Counted from the first letter of the stretch, positions 20,703 to 30,534 are shown. The stretch is 64,000 bases of DNA from Opitutaceae bacterium BACL24 MAG-120322-bin51 (GCA_905182435.1 CAJJBN010000021.1:1-64000); one strand, 5' to 3'. Notes: generated from the letters alone by a model not told the origin. Numbers and translations: made by a program.

Positions 20703-22142
20703 CTATGAAGTTTCCTCTTCTTCAGATTCCTCTGCTAGTGCCCTCGCCTCTGCTAGCTCTGCATGCATCTGCTTAATCGTCTTCTCGTCTAAGCTTAGGA
20801 AGCATAAGACAACACCGTTAAGCAATGCGAGTATCCCTGGAATAATACTAAACATCACACAAATGCCCATCAAAGTGCCGGGTGATTGTTCCTCATTCGG
20901 TTGGTAACCAAAGCCTGCAAGCATCCAACCTGAGGCAGCACCACCAATGGTCAGCCCTAGTTTCTGTGCAAACATTGCAGCAGACATCACCAATCCAGTC
21001 GCCCGACGTCCGAACTTCCATTCTCCATAATCGGCCACGTCTGTGTAGAGAGCCCAGACCAATGCGGGTGTAGGACCTGCCAATAAACTGCCCAGTAGGT
21101 TGACTGCAAACATCGTCCAATAGGCGTGCGCTGGGATGAAAAAGAAGCCAATGACTGTCGCTGCATTTAGCAGAGTGAATAATATCAAGGCATTGCGTTT
21201 GCCCATTGCTCGAGCTACCAGACCTGTGAGGGTCACGCCTGCGATAAACATTAGCGTCCCTGAAGATAAGAAAACGGTAAAGCGGTCAAACTCTAGGAAG
21301 AACCACGAATCCGGGTTACCAAGGGTAAACAATGGAAGAAAGCCATCATCGACATAATATTTAAAAAAGTGAACGCCCACTGCACCACGTACTGCGACAT
21401 TCGATAGCGTGCATACCGCTGCGATTACCATGATCACCCATGGCCTGTTACGCATCAAAAAGCGGATGTCATCACTTAGCTTGACGTGCTTCTTTGGCTG
21501 CGGCTTCACGCGTTCTTTGGTCGTCGCGTATGTGATAAAGAACATTAAGACTGAAACGACCCCAAACAGCGCCATCGTCCATTGAAAGCCTAGCGCCTCA
21601 TCGTCTCCGCCAAACATCTTGACCAACGGACGCACCAACAAGGAAACAACAAAGCCACCGCTGAATGCCCCCACAAAACGATAAGTGGACAGCGCCATTC
21701 GTTCCATAGAATTCGGAGTGATGACGCCCATCATTGCTGAGTATGGGACGTTAATCGCCGTATAAATCATCTTAAAACCAATGAAGGTAAGATAGGCATA
21801 AATTAGTTTCCCCAACTCCGCCAAATCTGGATTAGCGAATATCGCATAGCCAAAGGCTCCATAAGGAATCGCAAACCAAAGCAAGAAGGGACGGTATTTA
21901 CCTTTCTTGGTATCCACCCTGTCGGCGATCGCGCCCATAATTGGGTCGTTCACGGCATCCCAGAAGTTCGCCAATAAATACATGGTGCCGACCGCTCCAG
22001 CACTCAAACCAAACACATCCGTATAATAATAAAACAGGAAGATATTAAAGAACTGGAAGTATAAATTAGACGCTGTATCGCCAAGACCGTAGCCTATTTT
22101 TTCAGTCCGAGAGAGCGTTCCGCTATTTTTTTGTATCTGCAC
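20703..22142 (-). CDS. GPH-family sugar:cation symporter (MelB-like, MFS)
   Basis: A 479-residue inner-membrane transporter with twelve expected membrane segments. The N-terminal GYGLGDTASNLYFQFFNIFL and NFWDAVNDPIMGAIADR stretches are hallmarks of the glycoside-pentoside-hexuronide:cation symporter family; DP and D in WDAVNDP correspond to cation-site residues in MelB. Short acidic C-terminal tail (EESEEEE). It would import mono- or oligosaccharides from the periplasm driven by sodium or protons. It lies 59 bases downstream of the TonB receptor and 100 bases upstream of the GH16 gene, all on the minus strand, so it is probably the inner-membrane step of the same uptake route. Confidence 0.92.
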   Translation of the reverse strand: MQIQKNSGTLSRTEKIGYGLGDTASNLYFQFFNIFLFYYYTDVFGLSAGAVGTMYLLANFWDAVNDPIMGAIADRVDTKKGKYRPFLLWFAIPYGAFGYAIFANPDLAELGKLIYAYLTFIGFKMIYTAINVPYSAMMGVITPNSMERMALSTYRFVGAFSGGFVVSLLVRPLVKMFGGDDEALGFQWTMALFGVVSVLMFFITYATTKERVKPQPKKHVKLSDDIRFLMRNRPWVIMVIAAVCTLSNVAVRGAVGVHFFKYYVDDGFLPLFTLGNPDSWFFLEFDRFTVFLSSGTLMFIAGVTLTGLVARAMGKRNALILFTLLNAATVIGFFFIPAHAYWTMFAVNLLGSLLAGPTPALVWALYTDVADYGEWKFGRRATGLVMSAAMFAQKLGLTIGGAASGWMLAGFGYQPNEEQSPGTLMGICVMFSIIPGILALLNGVVLCFLSLDEKTIKQMHAELAEARALAEESEEEETS

Positions 22143-22201
22143 GATTGGATGTGGGGTTTACTTTTTTTTAATGGGGAGGGCGCATCGCTAGGCGAACCAG
22201 T

Positions 22202-24995
22202 CTAAAATAGAATCTTAGCAGAGAGGTTGTAAGAACGTGATTCGCGGTAATATCCGAAATTTTCGCGACCCGAGAAATCCCTGTTGTCGAGCAGGTTTTT
22301 TTACCCGAAAAAGCCAAAGTTAGTTTAGGAGAATTGCGCTTCTTGCCGAGTTTTTTTCTCCCAGGTAACAAACGCGCTGGTAGTATGTTCGTCACCAAAG
22401 CTCAAATAGTGGCGTTCAGTGCGGACAGCATCACCAGGTTGTCCGACTGGATTATTATTTGCATCGTAATATAGATCGAAGCGGGTCTGCATCGTAGCAG
22501 AGCGATAGCGCTGGGATGCGCCAATCGTAAGCCCCTTGAGCGCACCGTCCCTGAACTTATAACGCGCAGTAAGGGCCGCGCGGTGCTCGGGGCGGCCAAA
22601 GAGTTCGAAGTCCTCAGGGTTCGGAATCAAGGGATGCAGCTCTAGAATTTCATTGGCTATAGTGAAATTGTAGGAGCCAATAATGCTCAACCCAGGTAGT
22701 GGATTATAGGTGAAGTCCAATTCTATACCTTCGGAACGAGTCTTGTCGCCAACTCCGCGTCGTCCAGCTAGACTCGGGAAGAGGAGAGGAGGATTGGGGT
22801 AAGGATCCCCGTTTTCCTTGGTGAGATCGTAATTCTCGGGAAACTCGCTACCATAAATCTCATATGGGTAAATGAGATTGAGCATACCGTCAGAATAGGC
22901 GAACGCGTTGTCATTTTCCTTAGTGATAGAATAATAAGCAAGTTGACCATCGAGCTTGCCGTTGAATAAGTCGAAGCGCACTCCAAACTCGATACCTGCA
23001 CCCAGTTCTGGCGGCGCCATCTCTGCGAGAGGCGTACGTTGGGTGCCAGAGGGCGTTTCGATCGATTGTGCGTAGTTGGCAAAAATACCGATCTTGTCGT
23101 TTACCCAGAATAGTCCTCCAATGGTAGGGTTCAACTTGTCGTAAGTAACCGATGTTTTGTTGTTACGCCCATCGTCAAAGCCTGGGTCATAACCGAAATA
23201 GGAGACTTTGCGTAAAGAGGACTCAATTTGGATGTAGTCATAACGAAGCCCCATCAATGTGTGCAAGCGTCCATTGAAGAACTCGCTTTGATCGGCAAAC
23301 CACAGGCTGTTGCTGTTGACCTTGGAGAAGGTCGTCTTGCTTAAAGCCCATTCAGCCGGGGTTCCAGCGTTTCCCGCTCCTACTATGTCTGACTCAATGA
23401 TTTCATTAAACTGTAGGATGGAGCGACCAGCGTTGAAGGGTTGCGATAGCGCAATATACTCATAGGCCCTATTGGCATCGGTTATATTGTTATCCCACGC
23501 TTGGGGCTCAGGTAGAAAGGCGCCATCAACGCCCACGGCACCGACGGGTACTTGGTCCTCGAATCGTTCGTTCTTGGTCTGCGTATTGAAGTCCCAGCCG
23601 ACGATTATGCGGTTCTTAGCGTTGAACCAGTCGTTTTTGAATATCAAAGCGCTACGAGAACCAATGCGATCGGTGCTGATGTCGTTCTTAGTCCAGAAGG
23701 TTCTAATATATTGTGAACCGTTAGGTTGAGGCTCATAATTATCTTCAGTAACAGTATCTTTCACGCGTATCGATCCATATGACTCACGCCCCAAAACTGT
23801 TTGCGTCCAATTGCTCGACGTTCATCGACAGGTTCAGTTGCAGATTCTCATTAATTTCATGGGTGAAGTCAGCCATGGTAAACAGGCCGTCACGATCGTT
23901 GAATCGATCCGGTCCACTCACGGATCCGTAGTTCGCGCTGTTGATCAAGGCATAGTGATCAATCAGATCCTGGCGGCTAGTTACTGGATTAGGTAGTCCG
24001 GTCATCGGATTAATTCGAGCTTGAGTATAGTCGATTATCCAATCCATGGCCTGTTGGGGCAAGTATTCGACCCAGGCGGGGGAAAAGGGCACTTGGTAGC
24101 TGATGTTGCTGCCCGAAGCCGAGCCTTCGCTAAATATGCCATCATACTTATCTCCGCGTTGCTTTGAGTCGAATTCAGTCAGGTCTCGCATGGAGCGGCC
24201 GGGAACGCGGTTGGTCGCGCTCATACCTTCGAAGTGCAGGCGCAATTGCGTTTTGGGCGTCAGCCTCATGGTAGTCGCCACTGTCAGCGCTTCCAGTTCG
24301 TTGCCCTTGAATTGATGGTCGTAGCCTCGTTCACTGTGTACACCCATGACGCGAATCGCGAAATTGTCGTTGATGATCTGGTTGGCGTTGAAGGTCGTGC
24401 GCAGGTAGTCCTTGTTACCTACGGCGACGGATAGGGCCTTGGTGTTTTTATTAAAATTTGCCAACATGGGCGCGTTGCTTACGGAGCCACCTGGTGAAGC
24501 TTGGCCGAAGATCAGACTATTGGCACCTTTTATAATATCCACACGGGCAATGTTATAAGGGTCCGTTGGCAGGTTGCGCTTAAAGAAATTAAAGCGTGAA
24601 AACGAATTGCGGAAGCCGCGGATCCGAATGCGGTCAAGCGAGAATCCATTGGGGTCCTCATCAATCGAAGCACTCACCATGGCCAGATCTTCCGCGCTGA
24701 GAATGTTCAAATCGTCCAGCAACTGCTCGTTGACGATCGACATTGAGATCGGCGAATTTTTTACCAAAGTATTGGTTCGTGTGATTGAGGTGCTGTTAGC
24801 CGAGTAATAGCCTTCATCCTTATCACTGGAGACAACAAATTCGGGCAAGACATAAACATCTTCCTCCTCATTTTCGGCGCTGGTGGCTTCCGCCGATCCT
24901 ATCAGAGACTCATTAGTATCAGGGTCCGTTTGTCCAGTGGTGCTCAGCGGCACGGCTAGCAATCCTGCAAGGGTAAGACGTAGCAAATCTTTCAT
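22202..24995 (-). pseudogene. TonB-dependent receptor, frame broken at three homopolymers
   Basis: Outer-membrane uptake receptor of about 929 residues if repaired. Signal peptide about 1-21; VLPEFVVSSD segment and plug domain; then the barrel. The first frame stops after LDANSFGA. At the run complementary to 23793-23796 (four T on the coding strand), removing one base continues into LGRESYGSIRV. At 22351-22357 (seven A on the coding strand), removing one base changes the end WEKKTRQEAQFS to WEKKLGKKRNSPKLTLAFSG. At 22296-22302 (again seven A), removing two gives KNLLDNRDFSGRENFGYY and SYNLSAKILF, the expected closing strands, ending at TAG 22202-22204. All three changes are small insertions in homopolymers: sequencing error, phase variation or decay. 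Gene heads the operon with symporter, GH16 and sulfatase; a candidate operator lies at 25078. Confidence 0.88.
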
Positions 24996-25077
24996 AAATA
25001 TGTAGTGGCTATGATGTTGAATAAAGTTTGGGCTGCTTTCAAATTGTAGTTGACGAAAGCAATGCTACTCGTGCTCT

Positions 25078-25093
25078 ATGCACTTTTATGCAC
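25078..25093. promoter_or_regulatory. Candidate operator TGCA-N6-TGCA upstream of TonB receptor operon
   Basis: ATGCACTTTTATGCAC; its reverse complement GTGCATAAAAGTGCAT differs from the core of the 13295 site (TGCATTAAAGTGCA) at one base. Lies 83 bases before the TonB-receptor start and 98 before the divergent gene at 25191. Confidence 0.55.
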
Positions 25094-25157
25094 GCAGTTG
25101 CAAGCAAGAAATTAAATAGTTTTTATTTAATTCTTCAAAGAACTCTAATTTGAACGA

Positions 25158-25171
25158 GCGTATGCATACGC
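25158..25171. promoter_or_regulatory. Perfect 14-base palindrome upstream of secreted protein gene
   Basis: GCGTATGCATACGC is fully symmetric and ends 19 bases before the ATG at 25191. It contains an uninterrupted TGCA centre rather than the spaced half-sites above, so it may bind a different regulator, or be a variant site. Placement between promoter and start suits repression. Confidence 0.4.
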
Positions 25172-25190
25172 AACATTACGCACATTTCCT

Positions 25191-26060
25191 ATGAAAACAC
25201 AGCTCCCATTATTCGTCACAATTCTTTTACTCCATTTGACAACCGCGGTTCACGGCAACGTTTACGAAGGTTTTGACATGACTGATCAGAGCTCAGCTCT
25301 GCTAGCTAGCAGCGATGCGACTCGCATCGGCAATACTAGCAGCGGATGGCGCAGCACTTGGCAAGTAACCGCTGGACGGCCCCTCCTGGTCGCTGAAGAT
25401 TTAGAGATAAATGGACTTAATTCCGTCGGCGGCTCGGTGCTTCTCATCGGCGAACGCAAACCAAATTCGATTGGTCAAGGCGTGGCCATGCGGCAAATTG
25501 TTAATAGCTATGAAGGCGATGTTTACGGCAGCTTTCGATTTCGCGCAGGCACATTAAGAAAAGAGTCGTCGTTTGGCTTATTGCTCTCCATCCCGAGCCC
25601 AAATCCGCTAACTCCACGCTCAGCGACCTTTGCATTTTGCCCAAAACATTGGGGCTCAAAATATGGCATGTTAGCCGCTGGCAAACAACGTGTAGAAAAA
25701 AGCGCAATAGGAGCGCCTCACATACCAAACTCAACCTACCTGGTAGTTTGGCAGCTCGAAAACTTGCCTGCCCCGGGTAAGCGTAAGACGATTGTTCTGA
25801 ACATGTGGGTGCTAGGTGAAGACCAAGCGACTCACTTTGCCAGCAATGACTTTTCTGAATCCGCATTGCGCTCAGCGGAACAGGGTGCTGCGCCCGAACA
25901 GGTCGCTCAATATATTCGTAAAGAAATCAAGGACTCTGCCCGCGGCTTGTTTGGTGGCATGATTGCTTCATGCTTTTCAGCCGGAATGCCTAAAGTCACA
26001 TTTGATGAAGTCCGAATCTCGGACGAGAGTGTTGCTGATGCTGTAGGATTAAACCGTTAG
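25191..26060 (+). CDS. Secreted protein of unknown function
   Basis: A 289-residue protein with a clear signal peptide (about 1-22, ending AVHGN). Early segments VYEGFDM and SGWRSTWQV, then YGSFRFRAG and FDEVRISDESV near the end, suggest a concanavalin/LamG-like beta-sandwich of the sort found in Verrucomicrobia proteins that begin with Y-E-G-F/D. No catalytic motif, PEP-CTERM tail or lipobox seen. It is divergent from the TonB-receptor operon and shares its regulatory region, which suggests a role in binding or processing the same glycan. Function not recognised. Confidence 0.7.
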   Translation: MKTQLPLFVTILLLHLTTAVHGNVYEGFDMTDQSSALLASSDATRIGNTSSGWRSTWQVTAGRPLLVAEDLEINGLNSVGGSVLLIGERKPNSIGQGVAMRQIVNSYEGDVYGSFRFRAGTLRKESSFGLLLSIPSPNPLTPRSATFAFCPKHWGSKYGMLAAGKQRVEKSAIGAPHIPNSTYLVVWQLENLPAPGKRKTIVLNMWVLGEDQATHFASNDFSESALRSAEQGAAPEQVAQYIRKEIKDSARGLFGGMIASCFSAGMPKVTFDEVRISDESVADAVGLNR

Positions 26061-26212
26061 CAATACTGCGATTATCTTTGGTCACATAAAGCAGCATATA
26101 TATTCAAGTGCGCTTTCAAAGCTGGACTCGATCAATTCGTGGACAGTTCCTTTAATTCATAGACAGCTGCTTTGAATTTTACAGCATAACAGTTACTACC
26201 CGCTATTTTATT

Positions 26213-26977
26213 ATGAAACGAACTCTTCTCCTATCATCCCTCCTGCTGATTGGTGCCTTGCGCGCAAACGGATCTGCTGAAGCTATCGCCATCACAGAAA
26301 AGAAAATCGACAAGTGGGTCGAAACACGGCGAATCATCGCAGACGAGCGTGCCAGCTGGCTGGGAGAGCAAGGAATGCTAGAAACCTCAGGGAGCTTACT
26401 CAAAGAGGAACTTGAGGCGCTAAAGCGCGCCGTTGAAATACTCGCCGAAACGAGCACCGCAGCAGATGCCGAACGTGAAAATCTGCAAGCAGAGCGAGCA
26501 GAAATTGAGGATGCTAACGAGATGTTGGCAGTCAAGGTGCGCTCCTTAGAGGTCGCCATCCACGAACTTTCAACGCGCTTCCCCTCCCCCCTATTGATTA
26601 AAGTGGCTCCATTGCTGCAAAACATTCCAGTAAAAGGATCCAGGACAAAAAAGGTCTTGGGCCAACGCCTACTCACTGTCCTCGGCGTGCTCTCTCAGGC
26701 AGAAAAGTTTAACGGCACACTCACCCTACAGACAGGCGCGCGCGACATCTCTGGTACTGGAGTTCAAGAGCGAGTCACCACCCTCTACTGGGGATTGGCC
26801 TTTGCGGTCTATGTTGACGACGCGGGCAAGTTTTCCGGTGTGGGAGTACCAGGCCCTGACGGCTGGGAGTGGTCAACGCGCAACGAATCCGCAGCAGATG
26901 TACGGCGCTTTATCGCAACCTACTCAGGCGAGACCGATCAGCTCGACTTCGTAAATATACCTGTAGAGATCCGTTAA
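26213..26977 (+). CDS. DUF3450-type periplasmic coiled-coil protein
   Basis: A 254-residue exported protein (signal peptide about 1-20). Residues about 22-130 are strongly alpha-helical and charged, with heptad-like spacing: a long coiled coil. A beta-rich C-terminal part includes TTLYWGLAFAVYVDD. This layout and the position directly before ExbB genes fit DUF3450, known next to TonB2/TtpC-type systems in marine Gammaproteobacteria. Probably assists coupling between the inner-membrane motor and TonB; mechanism unknown. First gene of a tight seven-gene operon; 19 bases separate it from the next gene. Confidence 0.8.
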   Translation: MKRTLLLSSLLLIGALRANGSAEAIAITEKKIDKWVETRRIIADERASWLGEQGMLETSGSLLKEELEALKRAVEILAETSTAADAERENLQAERAEIEDANEMLAVKVRSLEVAIHELSTRFPSPLLIKVAPLLQNIPVKGSRTKKVLGQRLLTVLGVLSQAEKFNGTLTLQTGARDISGTGVQERVTTLYWGLAFAVYVDDAGKFSGVGVPGPDGWEWSTRNESAADVRRFIATYSGETDQLDFVNIPVEIR

Positions 26978-26996
26978 CCTCCAATTTCCTTTACTC

Positions 26997-28410
26997 ATGC
27001 ATTCTTACAGCAAAATTAAAACTGCCATCCTCCTCGCGGCGAGCATCTGGGTCGCGTATTGCGGACAAGCCCAAGCCTTTAACCAAGCACAAGTACGCGC
27101 TGATGAGGATTTACGCCAAGCGATTGATACGCTGAGCCAAGTACGTCAACAGATTGAACAGGATAAGCTGCCTTTATCGACTCAAATTGCGACATTGGAG
27201 GCCGAGGTGATCGAAGTTCGTCGAGAACGTAACCGTTTGCTCGCTCAGCGTGATAGCCGCACACTCAATTTGGACAATCTGCGCGGCCGCGTAAGCGTCT
27301 TGCGAGAGCAACAAAGCTTCATCGTAAACCGCCTGAATGAGTTCATCGGAGAATTTGAAGCACGCATCGACCTAAGCGAACTGCCACTCTATATGAAGCA
27401 ACTTGAAGACGCTAAGCTGGTGCAGGACGATATAGATGTAAGTCAGCAGCAGAAGCGCTTGAAACAAATCGAGCTGGTCGAAGTAACGATTGCAAGAATC
27501 AACGCGGCCCTAGGTGGACACCGCTACGAAGGGCAGGCGATGACACCCGAAGGAAAGCTCGAGTCAGGTACCTTTGTAGCCGTTGGCCCACAGGTCTATT
27601 TTGCCTCCCACTCAAGCGCTACCGCGGGCATCGTCGAACGCGAAACCAATAATCCCGAGGCTGTTGTGGCATCCGGCTTCACAGCAAAACAAGCCGAAGC
27701 AATCCAAGCAGTCGCGAACAACGCCACGGGCGAATTACCATTGGACGCCACACTCGGAAAAGCTCTAAAAAAAGCCAAAGTGCGTAAAACCCTGATCGGA
27801 CACATCCAAGACGGTGGCGCCGTTGGTTACTGCATCATAGCACTGGGCGGACTTTCATTCTTACTGGCGTTATTCAAAATTCGCGAAATTACATGCTTTC
27901 AGACCGCCAGGCCTTCGGCTGTTAATGGGGTCTTGGATGCGCTGATTGAGGGCGACAAAACAAAGGCACGCACGCAGGCCGAAGCGGTACACGGCGTCTG
28001 TGGGCAAATGCTGTTGGTTGGTTTGGAACGCGGAACGGAGCGCCGTGAGATCATCGAAGAGCTGTTATTTCAAAAGATCCTCGAAGTGCGCCCTAAACTA
28101 GAGCGCTTTCTCGCTTTCCTCGCACTATCGGCCGCGGCCGCGCCATTGATGGGCCTGCTCGGAACAGTGATTGGCATGATTAAAACCTTTCAGCTGATTA
28201 CTATCTACGGCACTGGTGACCCCAAAGGGCTTGGCTTCAGGTATTTCCGAAGCACTGGTGACAACCGAGTTCGGCTTAATTGTCGCGATCCCAGTGCTCG
28301 TAGTACACGGGCTCCTATCACGCATGGCACGACAGAAGATTGGAGAGTTGGAGCAAGTCGCCATCTCATTCGTCAATGGCATGCACAGCATTCAGAATAA
28401 AGAGGCATAA
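26997..28410 (+). CDS. Long ExbB/TolQ-type motor protein (TtpC-like), one-base frameshift
   Basis: Proton-channel subunit energising TonB, of the long form with its own signal peptide (about 1-27) and a periplasmic coiled coil (about 30-190) before the ExbB domain. The ExbB part shows GAVGYCIIALGGLSFLLALF and AAAAPLMGLLGTVIGMIKTF. After GTGDPKGLG the frame goes wrong. Removing one base near 28233-28234 continues as GLASGISEALVTTEFGLIVA, through IGELEQVAISFVNG to a stop at 28408-28410. The conserved end shows that the gene is only one base from intact, so it is listed as coding. Interval length (1414) is one base more than a multiple of three. In TonB2-like systems TtpC works with ExbB, ExbD and TonB; here the same set follows. 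Confidence 0.88.
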
Positions 28411-28424
28411 GCATACCGCGTATA

Positions 28425-29039
28425 ATGGAAGTCTCCTTGCAGAAAATTTTTGATATCTGGCTCAGCGGTGGCTGGGTAATGGCTCCGCTGTTTCTACTTG
28501 CCTTCCTGTTATATACCCAGGCCTTTCGGCTAGTGCTGCATATCGCGCGTACGAACCTGAACGGCAAAGAGGAATATGCCTGGCGCGAATGGGTACTCGA
28601 GCCACAAAAAGCAAAGGGGCGGCTCAAGAAAATCATCCGCTACACACAAGAGAACACCAACTGCATAGAGACCGTGCGAAACCGATTCGACGAAGTCCGC
28701 ATGGCTCAGTTGGCAATGATCCAACAACACCTGAAATTTGTAAAATGCCTTGTAGCCGCGGCTCCACTACTCGGCCTACTCGGCACCGTCCTCGGGATGC
28801 TACAGACTTTTTTCGGCATTGCGACTAGCGGAGGCGCCGAAACGGCCACCGTAGTCGCCTCAGGGATCTCCGAAGCGCTGGTAACTACAGAGACCGGATT
28901 AACCATCGCATTGCCTGGTTTGTTTCTGGTGATGTTTATCCAACGACAGGCACATCAAATAGAAGCCAAACTCTCACGGCTGGAAAGTCTTACAATCACT
29001 TGTCTTAATTTGAAGGCGAAAAAATCTTTAACTACTTAG
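28425..29039 (+). CDS. exbB: ExbB-type proton channel protein
   Basis: A 204-residue inner-membrane MotA/TolQ/ExbB protein. Three membrane segments: about 17-35 (WVMAPLFLLAFLLYTQAF), about 105-130 (LVAAAPLLGLLGTVLGMLQTF) and about 155-178 after the conserved GISEALVTTETGLTIALPG. It forms the proton channel with the ExbD proteins encoded 4 and 410 bases downstream. It lacks the N-terminal coiled coil of the preceding long ExbB, so the locus has one long and one short channel protein. Start ATG 28425 lies 14 bases after the preceding stop. Confidence 0.92.
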   Translation: MEVSLQKIFDIWLSGGWVMAPLFLLAFLLYTQAFRLVLHIARTNLNGKEEYAWREWVLEPQKAKGRLKKIIRYTQENTNCIETVRNRFDEVRMAQLAMIQQHLKFVKCLVAAAPLLGLLGTVLGMLQTFFGIATSGGAETATVVASGISEALVTTETGLTIALPGLFLVMFIQRQAHQIEAKLSRLESLTITCLNLKAKKSLTT

Positions 29040-29043
29040 CACT

Positions 29044-29448
29044 ATGCCCCGTCGAAGTTTGTTAGATGAATCGGAAGCTGAGTTAGAGATCAACCTCTCG
29101 CCGATGATCGATTGCATCTTTATCCTGCTCATCTTTTTCATCGTTACCACAGTCTTCGTTGAAGAAGCGGGCATTCAATTGAACAAGCCCGACAGCTCAG
29201 TGCTACCCTCCAACCAAGAAAGCGAGAACGTGACTTTCATTATTACTGAACACAGTAAACTAGTCTACAAAGGGCAAGAAGTTGCCCTAGCGCAGGTGAA
29301 TGAAATTGTTCGCAATGGGCTCGCAGGTAAAGACACTCCAGTCAATATCGAGGCTAGCGGAAAATCCCACCACGGCTTACTCGTAGCTGTCTGGGACAGA
29401 GCGAAACAGGCGGGCGCAGAAAAACTCAGCTTTAACACCGTAGATTGA
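29044..29448 (+). CDS. exbD: ExbD-type protein, first copy
   Basis: A 134-residue ExbD/TolR protein. N-terminal cytoplasmic stub, then the single membrane helix with the proton-binding Asp: INLSPMIDCIFILLIFFIVT (Asp24). A periplasmic domain follows (about 45-134). It transmits proton flow to TonB. Starts 4 bases after exbB and ends 1 base before the second exbD, so translation is probably coupled. Its membrane segment is nearly identical to that of the second copy while the periplasmic parts differ. Confidence 0.93.
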   Translation: MPRRSLLDESEAELEINLSPMIDCIFILLIFFIVTTVFVEEAGIQLNKPDSSVLPSNQESENVTFIITEHSKLVYKGQEVALAQVNEIVRNGLAGKDTPVNIEASGKSHHGLLVAVWDRAKQAGAEKLSFNTVD

Positions 29449-29449
29449 T

Positions 29450-29857
29450 ATGGCATACCGCAGATCCATCTATGCCAAAGAAGACGAAACGGCAGAAATT
29501 AACCTTTCTCCGATGATCGATTGTATTTTCATCCTTCTAATCTTTTTTATCGTCACGACTGTCTTTGTTGAAAAGCCGGACGCAACGATCGAGAAGCCGT
29601 TTGCACTAACCGATGAAAATTTAGAAAAAAACAGCCTTATTCTGGCAATCACCGCAGATAATAAAATCATCTACGGAAATCGCGAAATCAGCTTGGCTGG
29701 CGTGAGCCTGCATGTGAAGCAGAACATGTTGCAGAACGAAATGCCCGTGATCATACAGGCGGATTTAAATGCCGACCATGCTGTATTCTCAAAAGTCTGG
29801 AGCGAATGCAAACGCGCCGGGGCAAAGAAGATTAGTATCTCCACACTCAAGGACTAG
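29450..29857 (+). CDS. exbD: ExbD-type protein, second copy
   Basis: A 135-residue ExbD/TolR protein with the same membrane segment INLSPMIDCIFILLIFFIVT (Asp24) but a divergent periplasmic domain. ExbD works as a dimer inside the ExbB ring by family knowledge, so two adjacent, unequal ExbD proteins suggest a heterodimer, or one partner for each of the two ExbB proteins. Spacing is 1 base after the first exbD and 6 bases before tonB. Confidence 0.93.
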   Translation: MAYRRSIYAKEDETAEINLSPMIDCIFILLIFFIVTTVFVEKPDATIEKPFALTDENLEKNSLILAITADNKIIYGNREISLAGVSLHVKQNMLQNEMPVIIQADLNADHAVFSKVWSECKRAGAKKISISTLKD

Positions 29858-29863
29858 GCACGG

Positions 29864-30529
29864 ATGAATTCCCACACATATTCCACACCGACCTCCCGCC
29901 GCGACATGCGTATTGCGATGGCGCTAGGCTTCATAGTCTCTATCGTTATTTTCATAGTGATGGCTCTCGCCCAAATACTCGGGGACGTCCAAAAGCCAGT
30001 GCAATCTTACAACGAGCAGCTGGTCGCATATACCCCACCAGCAGTCGAAGATCTTGAAGAAGACATTCAAGAGAACGAGCCTGAGCCAGAACCACTGGAC
30101 ACGATCGAAAAAGATCCACCCAAACTAAGTTTGGATCAACTCGATGTCGCCCTAAATCCTGGAACTGGAGGCAACCTCTCCAGCTCCGACCTCTCCGTTC
30201 CAGACTTCAGTGCTGGGGCTCAAGCACTGTCCATGGACTTTATTAATTTCCGTGACTTAGATAACAAACCCCGACCCACCCGCCAAGTTGCACCCTTTTA
30301 CCCGCCAGCCCTGAAAAACCAAGGTATCGAAGGTCGAGTCTTGATCCGCTTCAGTATCGACAAACATGGTAATGTGGTCGATGCCACTGCAAAAAAGTCT
30401 GACCACCCAGCGTTTGCAGCCTATGCTGTGGATGCAGTTCGAAAGTGGAAATTTGAGCCTGGCATGCAAAACGGGGAGCCAGTGCCCTTCACGATGATCG
30501 CCCCGATTGTCTTCTCCCTCAGTAATTAA
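29864..30529 (+). CDS. tonB: TonB energy-transducing protein
   Basis: A 221-residue TonB. A single membrane anchor (about 16-40), a Glu/Pro-rich spacer (about 52-88), and the C-terminal TonB domain (about 130-221). This has APFYPPALKNQGIEG, VLIRFSIDKHGNV, the helix AVRKWKFEPG and the closing strand APIVFSL. It is of the short TonB2-like type. It would contact TonB boxes of outer-membrane receptors such as the one at 22202-24995. In the motor operon, 6 bases after exbD and 5 before the TPR gene. Confidence 0.93.
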   Translation: MNSHTYSTPTSRRDMRIAMALGFIVSIVIFIVMALAQILGDVQKPVQSYNEQLVAYTPPAVEDLEEDIQENEPEPEPLDTIEKDPPKLSLDQLDVALNPGTGGNLSSSDLSVPDFSAGAQALSMDFINFRDLDNKPRPTRQVAPFYPPALKNQGIEGRVLIRFSIDKHGNVVDATAKKSDHPAFAAYAVDAVRKWKFEPGMQNGEPVPFTMIAPIVFSLSN

Positions 30530-30534
30530 TTATT

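Noticed and set aside
22168..22398. Separate small minus-strand gene after the TonB receptor
   Set aside because: Its residues KKLGKKRNSPKLTLAFSG are the receptor C terminus in another frame, so it is part of the frameshifted gene.
28216..28410. Separate 64-codon gene after the long ExbB
   Set aside because: It encodes the conserved ExbB end (GISEALVTTEFG) and belongs to the frameshifted ExbB gene.
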